Positions 57,643-64,000 of a stretch of DNA of 64,000 bases are shown here, piece by piece (position 1 is the stretch's first letter; each line of letters starts with the position of its first letter). Origin of the DNA: Arenivirga flava (GTDB taxonomy: Bacteria > Actinomycetota > Actinomycetes > Actinomycetales > Microbacteriaceae); contig NZ_BSUL01000001.1 in NCBI RefSeq assembly GCF_030161575.1, positions 1,903,809-1,967,808 of the forward strand, in the 5' to 3' direction. The position numbers and the translations under genes are program-made. Below the pieces are notes generated by a model. That model made no database searches. It was not told the origin of the DNA and saw only the letters and a program-made list of their open reading frames with translations.

Positions 57643-58377
57643 ATGACCGAGCAGAACAGCCCCGAGACGACCCCCACCACCCCCATCACCCCCGAGCCGG
57701 TGCAGCAGAAGAAGCCGTTCCCGAAGCGCACCGCCCTGCTCGTCGGCGGCGGCGTGCTCGCCGGCGCGCTGCTCGTCGGCGGCGGCATCGCCATCGGCGG
57801 GGCGCTCGACGACGACGATGACGACCGCGACGACCGCGACGACCGCGCGCTCGCCGGCGCGACCCAGTCCGCCCCGGCCGACGAGGCGGGCCCGTCATCC
57901 GTCCCCTCCGCGGCCGCCGGCGGCCCGCAGAGCGCGACGGGCACCGCCGACCCGGCCGAGCTCAGCGAGATCATCGCGAGCGCATCCGCTTTCGCCGCCT
58001 CCGACGGCCTCGGCGGCGAGCCCACCGCCATCGACGCCAAGCGCGACGGCGGCTGGGAGGTGCGCTTCGAGGCCGCGAACGGCGACGAGACCGAGGTGTA
58101 CGTGGGCGCCGACGGCGCACTGCGCATCGTCGAGACCGACCCCGCCGACGGCGACGACCAGGGCCCGACCGGCTCGCTCGACGAGGCCACTGTCGCCTCG
58201 ATCGTCGAGGCGGCGCTCGCCGAGGCCGACGGCACCGTCACCGACATCGACCTCGACGACGACGCGCGCTCGCCCTACGACGTCACCGTGCTGCTCGCCG
58301 ACCGCTCGACGGTCGACATCGACCTCGGCCCCGACTTCGCGGTGCTCGGCACCGACGTGGACCGCGACCGCGACTGA
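57643..58377 (+). CDS. Membrane-anchored PepSY-like protein
   Basis: A 244-aa protein: a Pro/Thr-rich cytoplasmic N-terminus, one membrane helix (about 30-53, TALLVGGGVLAGALLVGGGI), an Asp/Arg run (DDDDDDRDDRDD), a linker, and two PepSY-like repeats outside (about 105-165, IIASASAFAASDGLGGEPTA then WEVRFEAANGDETEVYVGAD; and 180-235, IVEAALAEADGTVTDIDLDD). PepSY domains usually modulate proteases or the envelope. The CTTCAG box upstream links it to the OmpR-type two-component system at 45 kb. Confidence 0.8.
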   Translation: MTEQNSPETTPTTPITPEPVQQKKPFPKRTALLVGGGVLAGALLVGGGIAIGGALDDDDDDRDDRDDRALAGATQSAPADEAGPSSVPSAAAGGPQSATGTADPAELSEIIASASAFAASDGLGGEPTAIDAKRDGGWEVRFEAANGDETEVYVGADGALRIVETDPADGDDQGPTGSLDEATVASIVEAALAEADGTVTDIDLDDDARSPYDVTVLLADRSTVDIDLGPDFAVLGTDVDRDRD

Positions 58378-58382
58378 CCCTC

Positions 58383-58429
58383 GGCATGCGGGCGGCCCCG
58401 GAGCACGGCTCCGGGGCCGTCCGCATGCC
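58383..58429 (+). terminator. Terminator after the PepSY-like gene
   Basis: 22-nt arms (58383-58404 and 58408-58429) with one mismatch and a 3-nt loop, starting 6 nt after the stop codon; very stable. Confidence 0.88.
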
Positions 58430-58451
58430 GGCACCGGTCTCCCACGCACTG

Positions 58452-58532
58452 CCAAAACGAAGGAGATCTTCGCGACACGCCGACCTGCAGCGGCCTCTGC
58501 CCGGCGAGTCGCGAAGATCTCCTTCGTTTTGG
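58452..58532. repeat. Dispersed inverted repeat, copy 5
   Basis: Perfect 25-nt arms (58452-58476 and 58508-58532, 31-nt spacer). The left arm begins CCAAAACGAAGGAGATC, where other copies have CCAAACGACGGAGATCG, and the right arm has the matching change (GATCTCCTTCGTTTTGG). It lies between convergent genes, just after the terminator. Confidence 0.88.
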
Positions 58533-58613
58533 AGTTGCGGGTCGGGGTGAGGAGTTGCGGGTCGGGGGGGGCTGCGGTGCAGGCGGGCCGGCGGGGAGCG
58601 CGGGCTCTGCGGG

Positions 58614-59422
58614 TCAGGCCGCGCGGCGCCAGCCGTCGGGGCCGCGCTCGACGATGCCCATCCGCTCGAAGGCCTCCAGCCAGCCGAGCATCGGCCAGCG
58701 CCCCCAGCGGGCGGCGAAGGCCGCGCCGTTGCGCAGGATGTCGTCGACGTGCTGCACGGGCGGCGACTGGGTCGGGTGCCACTGGTGGTAGGCGTGCGCC
58801 CCGCCGACCCAGAGCAGCGGCACCCCGTGCTCTCGGGCGCGCGCCGCGTAGTCCGTATCCTCGGCCCCGTAGCCCTCGTAGTCGGGCGAGAAGCCGCCGA
58901 GCAGCAGCCACGCCTCGCGGGTGAGCGCGAAGGAGAGCGACCAGAACAGGTCGTAGGCGCCGTCACCGGCGCGCTCGATGGCGTCGTCGGCCGGATGCGG
59001 GCGAGCCGCATGCGGTGCGGTCAGCGCGCCCAGCGTATCCGCTCGCTCCGGGCGCACCCCTCGGGCAGGTAGGTGACGGGTCCGCAGAGCAACGCCGTCG
59101 GATGCGCGGCGGAGGCCCCGGCGTAGCGCCGCAGCAGATCGGGCCCCGGCAGGCAGTCGACGTCGAGCAGCACCAGCAGCTTGGCGCCGGCCTCGAGCGC
59201 GGCGGCGGCCGCCGCGTTGCGCCCGGCGCCGACGCGCAGGCCGTGCCGCCCCGGGGGCACGTGCACGACGATCGCTCCGGGGAGGTCGGGCGGCGGCGCC
59301 GCGTCGAGCCAGGCGATCACGCGGAGATGCGCCGCCTCCCGCGCCAGGAAGCGCTGCTGCCGCTCGAGGTGCTCGAGCCGGGCCGAGCTGGCGGTGGTGA
59401 GGACGGCGGTGCGGGCGGTCAC
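58614..59422 (-). CDS. Family 2 glycosyltransferase (frameshifted in this sequence)
   Basis: A GT-A-fold glycosyltransferase for surface polysaccharide. From GTG 59422 the N-terminal half shows AGRNAAAAAALEAGAKLLVL and the metal motif DVDCLPGPDLL, ending GPVTYLPEG. At a run of four C (59057-59060, plus strand) the frame breaks. The other frame continues VRPERADTLGALTAPHAA and the galactosyltransferase-type C-terminal block GGFSPDYEGYGAEDTDYAAR to 58614. The 809-nt span is one base short of 270 codons; one extra G gives a continuous 269-aa protein. The start overlaps the upstream gene's stop (GTGA). Confidence 0.82.
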
Positions 59423-60432
59423 GGGAGGCTCCCCGCGTCGTCCGCGGCGAGCTGGCCGGTGTCGGGCGCGTCGGCTCGAGCCGCCTGGCCGGCCCCGACC
59501 GCCTCGATGGCCGCGGCGGCGCGAGCCGCCCCGCCGCGCACCCGCCAGGCCGACCAGTCCGGTCGCAGCGCGCGGGCGCACTCCAGGTGCCCGGGCCACT
59601 CCTCGACGGACGGCCACGCGTCGAGCACGAGCGCGAGGCCCTCGCGCTCGAGCACGTCGGCGCTGGCCCGCTGCTCGCCGAACGGGCGCTCCTGCGGCAC
59701 CACGATGGCGCGGGCGCCCGAGGCGGCGAGGTCGGCGAGCGCGTTCTGGCCCGCGGCGGTCACGACGACGTCGCTGCTCGCCAGCAGCGTCCACGGGTCG
59801 TCCTGCCAGGCGGTGCCGTCGAGGTGCACGGCATCCGACGTGGGCAGCGGGCCGGCGGCCGCGCCCAGCACGAGCACCGGGCCGGTGCGCTCGCCCGCAT
59901 CGGGCATCCGCTCGTCGAAGCGCGAGATCGCGCCGCTGAAGCGCACCCGCTCGCGGTTCGCCTCGATCACGGGCGTCGTCTGCAGTCCGTCGGCCCAGGG
60001 GGCGAGGATGCGCGTGGCCGCGCGGTAGGCGAGGCGATGCGGATCGTCGTCGCGGTCGCCGGGCTGGGCGACGACCACGGTCGGCACGCCGAGCAGGCGA
60101 ACGAGCAACGCGACCTCCACCGAGACGTCGACGACGAAGCGGTCGAAGCGGTGCCGTGCGCAGGCAGCGGCGATCACCGCCATCCGCTCGCGATGGCCGC
60201 CGTGGTGCAGCGGCGCCCAGTGCAGCGCGCCGCCGGCGGACGGCTCGGCGCCATCGGCGACGCCGTCGTCGTCGCGCGGCAGCCGGACCCAGACGGTTCC
60301 CGCGGGCAGCGAGGCCGGCGCCTCCAGCGTGGAGAACACCGTGACGGGCCCGGGCAGGTGGCGGCGCACGGCGAGGAAGCGGGTGAGGTGACCGCGGCCG
60401 TGGTGGTGCACGTACCAGCCGGTGCCGCTCAT
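59419..60432 (-). CDS. MurG-like (GT-B) glycosyltransferase
   Basis: A 337-aa protein with a GT28/MurG-like GT-B fold: N-terminal YVHHHGRGHLTRFLAVRRHL (the glycine-rich GHxxR motif), FVVDVSVEVALLVRLLGVPT, and the C-terminal donor-binding part DVVVTAAGQNALADLAASGA with VPQERPFGEQRASADVLE. It is not murG itself (no match to its full motifs or context). It is coupled to both neighbours by ATGA and GTGA overlaps, so it belongs to the polysaccharide operon. Acceptor unknown. Confidence 0.85.
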   Translation of the reverse strand: MSGTGWYVHHHGRGHLTRFLAVRRHLPGPVTVFSTLEAPASLPAGTVWVRLPRDDDGVADGAEPSAGGALHWAPLHHGGHRERMAVIAAACARHRFDRFVVDVSVEVALLVRLLGVPTVVVAQPGDRDDDPHRLAYRAATRILAPWADGLQTTPVIEANRERVRFSGAISRFDERMPDAGERTGPVLVLGAAAGPLPTSDAVHLDGTAWQDDPWTLLASSDVVVTAAGQNALADLAASGARAIVVPQERPFGEQRASADVLEREGLALVLDAWPSVEEWPGHLECARALRPDWSAWRVRGGAARAAAAIEAVGAGQAARADAPDTGQLAADDAGSLP

Positions 60433-61571
60433 GCTGCGACCTGCTGGCGCTGCAGCGCCCGAGCGAAGTGAGCCTCGATCTCGGGCAGCCGCGCCGTCGA
60501 GGAGAGGCGATCGAGCGCGTGACGGCGCACCTCCCCGCGCACGATCCGGTCCCCGCCGCGAGCGGCCAGCAGGCGCGCCGCGACGGCGAGGCCCGCGACG
60601 TCGCCGGGGGCGACGAGCGCCGCGGCCGGCGAACCGGCCAGCACCTCCGCCACACCGCCGTTGTCGAAGGCCGCGACGGGGGTGCCGGTGGCGAGCGCCT
60701 CCGCGACGACGAGGCCGAACGGCTCCTGCCACATGGGTGTGACGAGGGCGCAGTCGGCGGCGCCGACCAGGCGGTCGAGCTGCCGCTGGCCGAGCTCGCC
60801 GACGTGGCGCGCGCGGTCGCCGAGCAGCGGCGCGACGACCTGCTCGAAGTAGCGCTGGTCGCCGATGCGGCCGGCGACGGCGATCGGCAGGCCGGCCGCG
60901 CGCGCCGCGGCCAGAGCGAGGTGCGGCGCCTTCTCGGGCACGATGCGGCCCGACCAGACGAGCCCGCCGCCGCCCGCGCCGAGCCGCCAGGTCTCGGCGG
61001 CGAAGCTGTTGGGTAGCACGGAAGCCTCCACGCCGTGAGCGGACCACGCGGCGCGGGTGTGCTCGCTGACGGCCAGGAACGAGCGCGCCCCCGCGGGGGT
61101 GCGGCGGTGGGCCGCCACGATCTCGGGCAGCGGAGGCGTGTGCAGCGTGGTCACGACGGGCACGCCGAGCGCGGCCGCGGCGTCGAGCACCACGCCGTGC
61201 AGGCTGTGGTTGTCGATCACGTCGATGCGCCGACGGGCGGCGCCGAGCCAGCGCATCGCGCCGCGCATCGCCTCGTCGTGCCCCTTCAGGTGCCCGGTGG
61301 GGTACGCCGTGTCGGAGGCGGACCGCGGGTCCGGCCAGCGCACGGCGGGCAGCACGAGCTCGGGCGGGCTGGCGTCGAGGAAGTCGGAGCCCTCCGGCGC
61401 GCAGAGCAGCACCTCGTGCCCGCGGGCGCGCAGCGTGCGCACCCGCTCCCACACCATCCGCTCCAGACCGCCGGCGTGCGGTTCGCGCAGCGGATGCCTC
61501 GACGGGGCGATGACGGCGATGCGGAGGGGGCGGTCACCGTGCCACCGCCGCGTACAGCGCTGCGTGCGCAT
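60429..61571 (-). CDS. GT4-family glycosyltransferase
   Basis: A 380-aa GT-B enzyme with N-terminal IAVIAPSRHPLREPHAGGLE, VVTTLHTPPLPEIVAAHRRT and VSEHTRAAW. The donor-binding domain has GGGLVWSGRIVPEKAPHLAL, GELGQRQLDRLVGAADCALV and the E-x7-E motif EPFGLVVAEALATGTPVAAF. ATG 61571 overlaps the end of the upstream glycosyltransferase gene by 38 nt, an unusually long overlap; a shorter form would lose conserved N-terminal strand residues. The stop overlaps the next start (ATGA). Confidence 0.9.
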   Translation of the reverse strand: MRTQRCTRRWHGDRPLRIAVIAPSRHPLREPHAGGLERMVWERVRTLRARGHEVLLCAPEGSDFLDASPPELVLPAVRWPDPRSASDTAYPTGHLKGHDEAMRGAMRWLGAARRRIDVIDNHSLHGVVLDAAAALGVPVVTTLHTPPLPEIVAAHRRTPAGARSFLAVSEHTRAAWSAHGVEASVLPNSFAAETWRLGAGGGGLVWSGRIVPEKAPHLALAAARAAGLPIAVAGRIGDQRYFEQVVAPLLGDRARHVGELGQRQLDRLVGAADCALVTPMWQEPFGLVVAEALATGTPVAAFDNGGVAEVLAGSPAAALVAPGDVAGLAVAARLLAARGGDRIVRGEVRRHALDRLSSTARLPEIEAHFARALQRQQVAA

Positions 61572-62607
61572 CCCGCACCCGCTCGGCCTCGACCGCCCGC
61601 TCGGCCCGGCGCTCCCGCACGGCGACCGCGCGGGCGTCGCCCAGGGCGGGCGACTCGGGACGAGCGAGCGCGGCGGCGAGCGCTTCTGCGAGCGAGGACG
61701 CGTCGAGCAGGTCGGCCGCCGTGTACGACGACGGGTGCTGGCCGGCGAAGTGCCCCGCCCGCGGCCCGACGACGGGCACGCCCAGGTCGTGGCAGAGCTC
61801 GAGCCAGCCGGAGTGGGTGCCGTGGCGGTACGGCAGCAGGGCCGCGTCGAAGCCGGCGATCTCGCGCTCCAGCGCCTCGTCGCCGAGGCGGGGGCGGCGC
61901 AGCAGCTCGAGGCGGGGCGCGGCGGCGACGATGCGGGCGATCTCCTCCGCTTGGGGCTCGTCGCGCACGCGCTCGTGCATCGAGATCTCGAAGCGCAGCG
62001 GCCCGGCGCCGAGCAGCAGGTCGGCTGCCTCGGCGAGCGCGGCGATGAGCGGAGCGCCGAGGATGTTCGGCCGCAGGTCGCGCAGGTGCACCCCGACGAC
62101 GCGGAAGCGGATGGGCTCGAGCTCGGGCTGCCGCTCGTGCTGCAGCATCGTGGGGTGCGGCAGCACCCGCGCCGAGCGCCCCCAGCGCCGCTCGATCTCC
62201 TCGGCTGCGGAGCCGGTGAGGGTGACGAGCTCGGCGGCGGCCGGCACGAGCACGTCGAGAGCCTCCGCGTGCGCCTGCTGGCCGTCGAGCTGCGGGTTCT
62301 CGAGGTCGTGCACGGTGTAGACGAGCGGACGCCCCGCCTCGGCGAGCGCCGCGGTGAAGCGGGCGAGGTGGGCGGCGTCGTAGGACTCGGCGCCGAAGTG
62401 CAGGTGGAATACGTCGAACTCGTCCGCGTGGGCGCGCACCCACTCGGCGTCGAGCATGACGGGCGGCCACCACCGCTCGGGCTGCTCGGGGTCGGGCAGC
62501 GGGTCGGGCAGCACCGTCACCGCGGGGTGCGCCGTGGCGGCGCGCACGTACGGGTGCCGCTCCGGCACCGAGGCGACGCGCACCGTGTCACTGTCCGTCT
62601 CGTGCAT
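61534..62607 (-). CDS. Glycosyltransferase (GT-B, GT1/GT4-like)
   Basis: A 357-aa protein, first gene of the minus-strand operon. FDVFHLHFGAESYDAAHLAR, PLVYTVHDLENPQLDGQQAH and VLPHPTMLQ are typical of the N-terminal GT-B half; the C-terminal half has VVGVHLRDLRPNILGAPLIA and FDAALLPYRHGTHSGWLELC with LGVPVVGPRAGHF. Start ATG 62607 has AGGGAGAAGG upstream. It is divergent from wcbI-like across 105 nt. Specific sugar unknown. Confidence 0.85.
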   Translation of the reverse strand: MHETDSDTVRVASVPERHPYVRAATAHPAVTVLPDPLPDPEQPERWWPPVMLDAEWVRAHADEFDVFHLHFGAESYDAAHLARFTAALAEAGRPLVYTVHDLENPQLDGQQAHAEALDVLVPAAAELVTLTGSAAEEIERRWGRSARVLPHPTMLQHERQPELEPIRFRVVGVHLRDLRPNILGAPLIAALAEAADLLLGAGPLRFEISMHERVRDEPQAEEIARIVAAAPRLELLRRPRLGDEALEREIAGFDAALLPYRHGTHSGWLELCHDLGVPVVGPRAGHFAGQHPSSYTAADLLDASSLAEALAAALARPESPALGDARAVAVRERRAERAVEAERVRDAHAALYAAVAR

Positions 62608-62712
62608 GTCCTTCTCCCTGCGCTCGATGCCGGCCCGATGGTTCCTGGGGGCGACCGCTGAGCCGTTGCGGGAGTTCCCTGGGCGCCCGGAGCGACGGAT
62701 ACCGTCGCAGCC

Positions 62713-63666
62713 ATGCCGCCAGAGCCCACCACCGCGTCCTCGTCGGCGATCGCCGCGACCGCCGACGATCCCGGTCGGCGCAGTCACTACGCCGAGTTCT
62801 ACGGGGACGCTCCGACCCCGGCGGAGCCCTATGGGCTCGTGCTCGGGAACTGCCAGGCTGAGTCCCTGCGGATCGTCCTCGATTCGGAGGGGGCGTCCTG
62901 GATCCGCGTTCCCGCGGTGTTCGAGTTGACGGCCGACGACCTGCCGCACCTGCGGCGGCTGCTCGCGGGGGCCGCGTTCGTCGTCTCGCAGCCCATCCGC
63001 GACGGCTACCGCGATCTGCCGATCGGCACGGCGCAGCTGCGGGAGGCGGCACCGCGGGCGGTGTTCGCGACGGTGCCGAGCATCCGCTTCGCCGGCCTGC
63101 ACCCGGCCCACCTGATCCTGCGCGACCCGGGCTTCGTGCACGGCGACCCTCCGCTCGTGCCGTACCACGACCTGCGCGTGCTGGCCGAGGCGGTCGGCGC
63201 CGAGGGCCTGCCCGCTCGGCCGTCGGCGGCTACGGTGCGGGCGATCGCGGAGCTCTCCCGCGAGGAGCTACGCGCGCGCGAGGAGCGAGCCCGCACCGAC
63301 GTGATCGTCTCCGACCTCTTCGACGCGCCGGCCTTCGATCTGATGCGCACGATCAACCACCCCGGCAACCCCGTGCTGCGCGAGACCGGCACCCGCCTGC
63401 TGCGCGCCCTCGGACTGCCGGGCGAGGCGCGCGACCCGGGGCGCCCGCTGCTCGCGAGCGTCGAGGCGCCGCGCGAGGCGGCGGTGATCGAGGTGTTCGG
63501 CATCGACGCCGAGCCGGTCGAGCACTGGACCGTCGAGGGCCGTGCGCTGGGCGTCGCGGAGGTTCGCGAGGCGCACCTCGCCTGGTACGCCGAGCGACCC
63601 GACCTGGTGGAGTACGCCTGGCTGCGCGCCCGGCCCACCGTCGAGCTCTGGCACGGGGTCTCGTGA
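62713..63666 (+). CDS. WcbI-like polysaccharide biosynthesis protein
   Basis: A 317-aa protein of the WcbI family, an enzyme with an SGNH-like fold found in capsule clusters and proposed to be an acetyltransferase or hydrolase. The signature VLGNCQAESLRIVL lies near residue 43-56, with VVSQPIRDGYRDLPIGTAQL, FATVPSIRFAGLHPAHL and the C-terminal INHPGNPVLRE (His). TACCGT (62700-62705) lies 7 nt before the ATG (leaderless). The stop overlaps the next gene by 4 nt (GTGA). Confidence 0.85.
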   Translation: MPPEPTTASSSAIAATADDPGRRSHYAEFYGDAPTPAEPYGLVLGNCQAESLRIVLDSEGASWIRVPAVFELTADDLPHLRRLLAGAAFVVSQPIRDGYRDLPIGTAQLREAAPRAVFATVPSIRFAGLHPAHLILRDPGFVHGDPPLVPYHDLRVLAEAVGAEGLPARPSAATVRAIAELSREELRAREERARTDVIVSDLFDAPAFDLMRTINHPGNPVLRETGTRLLRALGLPGEARDPGRPLLASVEAPREAAVIEVFGIDAEPVEHWTVEGRALGVAEVREAHLAWYAERPDLVEYAWLRARPTVELWHGVS

Positions 63667-64000
63667 CCGGCCTCCCCGCCTGGGTACTGCCGGCGGAGCC
63701 GCGCCACGGCGTCACGCTCCACGCCGAGCGGATGCGGCGCCTGCTGCGACCGCTCGCCCCCGATCAGCGCGTCGCCACGCTCGACGCGCTGCCCGACGGC
63801 CCCGTCCACGTGCAGTTCACCGACCGCCTCTGGGGGTCGAGTCCCGAGGAGGCGGCCGAGCGCTTCCGGGGCCTGGCCGCCTGCAGGGCCGTCACCGCGA
63901 CCCTGCACGACGTGCCGCAGCCGAGCGACGGCGAGGGCCGCTTCGGGCGGCGCGCCGCCTGCTACGCCGCGGTGATCGCCGCCGCCGCGGGAGTGGTCTG
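63663..64000 (+). CDS. Glycosyltransferase-like protein, partial (runs off window)
   Basis: Only the first 112 codons are visible, from GTG 63663 overlapping the wcbI-like stop. PVHVQFTDRLWGSSPEEAAE, RAVTATLHDVPQPSDGEGRF and RRAACYAAVIAAAAGVV resemble the N-terminal half of GT-B glycosyltransferases (HxHFTDRLWG and the TLHDVPQP loop). The tight coupling places it in the surface polysaccharide cluster. Confidence 0.65.
   Translation, partial: MTGLPAWVLPAEPRHGVTLHAERMRRLLRPLAPDQRVATLDALPDGPVHVQFTDRLWGSSPEEAAERFRGLAACRAVTATLHDVPQPSDGEGRFGRRAACYAAVIAAAAGVV

Overview
This 64 kb window is GC-rich chromosomal DNA from a high-GC Gram-positive (actinobacterial) genome, most likely Microbacteriaceae. 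The evidence is the very high GC with GCC/GCG codon preference, the conserved runs tilS-hpt-ftsH and DUF3180-PH-PH-DUF2520-panC-lysS, a large Lhr helicase, an IdeR/DtxR-type iron box, and at least thirteen genes with a TANNNT -10 box only 6-7 nt before the start codon (leaderless transcription). No phage, insertion sequence, CRISPR array, integrase or rRNA was seen.

Layout. 1-5.4 kb: 3' part of a GH65 disaccharide phosphorylase coupled to a beta-phosphoglucomutase-type HAD enzyme, a degenerate HPt-like protein and an orphan sensor kinase. 5.4-14.6 kb: serine beta-lactamase-like hydrolase, DHA2-type MFS exporter with divergent TetR regulator and operator, AraC regulator, Lhr. 14.6-17.4 kb: a Tat operon (tatA-tatC-tatB) headed by a Tat-exported intradiol-dioxygenase-like lipoprotein. 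18-25 kb: arsC, fabH, nei, a quinone-oxidoreductase-like MDR, sseB-like, lysS, panC. 25-27.6 kb: ornithine cyclodeaminase plus CtlX-like amidinohydrolase with a divergent Lrp/AsnC regulator. 27.7-35.1 kb: DUF2520, two PH-domain membrane proteins, DUF3180, ftsH, hpt, tilS. 35.5-39 kb: an AbiEi/DUF559 protein, ppa and an NlpC/P60 hydrolase. 39.1-39.5 kb: tRNA-Glu, -Asp, -Phe. 39.5-51.5 kb: HhH repair protein, iron-regulated siderophore-interacting protein, lipoproteins, mycoredoxin-like protein, SGNH hydrolase, an OmpR/sensor kinase pair, two CNNM/CorC proteins, RarD. 51.5-56.6 kb: TreS-like GH13 enzyme plus maltokinase, with a divergent second GH13. 56.7-58.4 kb: HAD phosphatase and a PepSY-like membrane protein. 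58.6-64 kb: a cell-surface polysaccharide cluster (glycosyltransferases and WcbI).

How the genes work together. Two loci handle trehalose/maltose: GH65 phosphorylase with beta-PGM, and TreS-like/maltokinase/GH13. CtlX-like (citrulline to ornithine) and OCD (ornithine to proline) would form a short catabolic route under an Lrp regulator. The OmpR-type regulator probably controls itself and the PepSY gene 12 kb away, because both carry the same roughly 11-bp-phased CTTCAG repeats.

Unexplained structure. (1) A family of intergenic inverted repeats whose arms change in a compensatory way. (2) A dispersed GAGCGGATGC word that also forms terminator-like inverted pairs and appears to force uncommon Ala codons, much like DNA uptake sequences elsewhere. 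(3) Four genes (MFS exporter, ctlX, tilS, one glycosyltransferase) each broken by what looks like one missing base in a short G/C run. Because tilS should be essential, at least that one is probably a sequence error.
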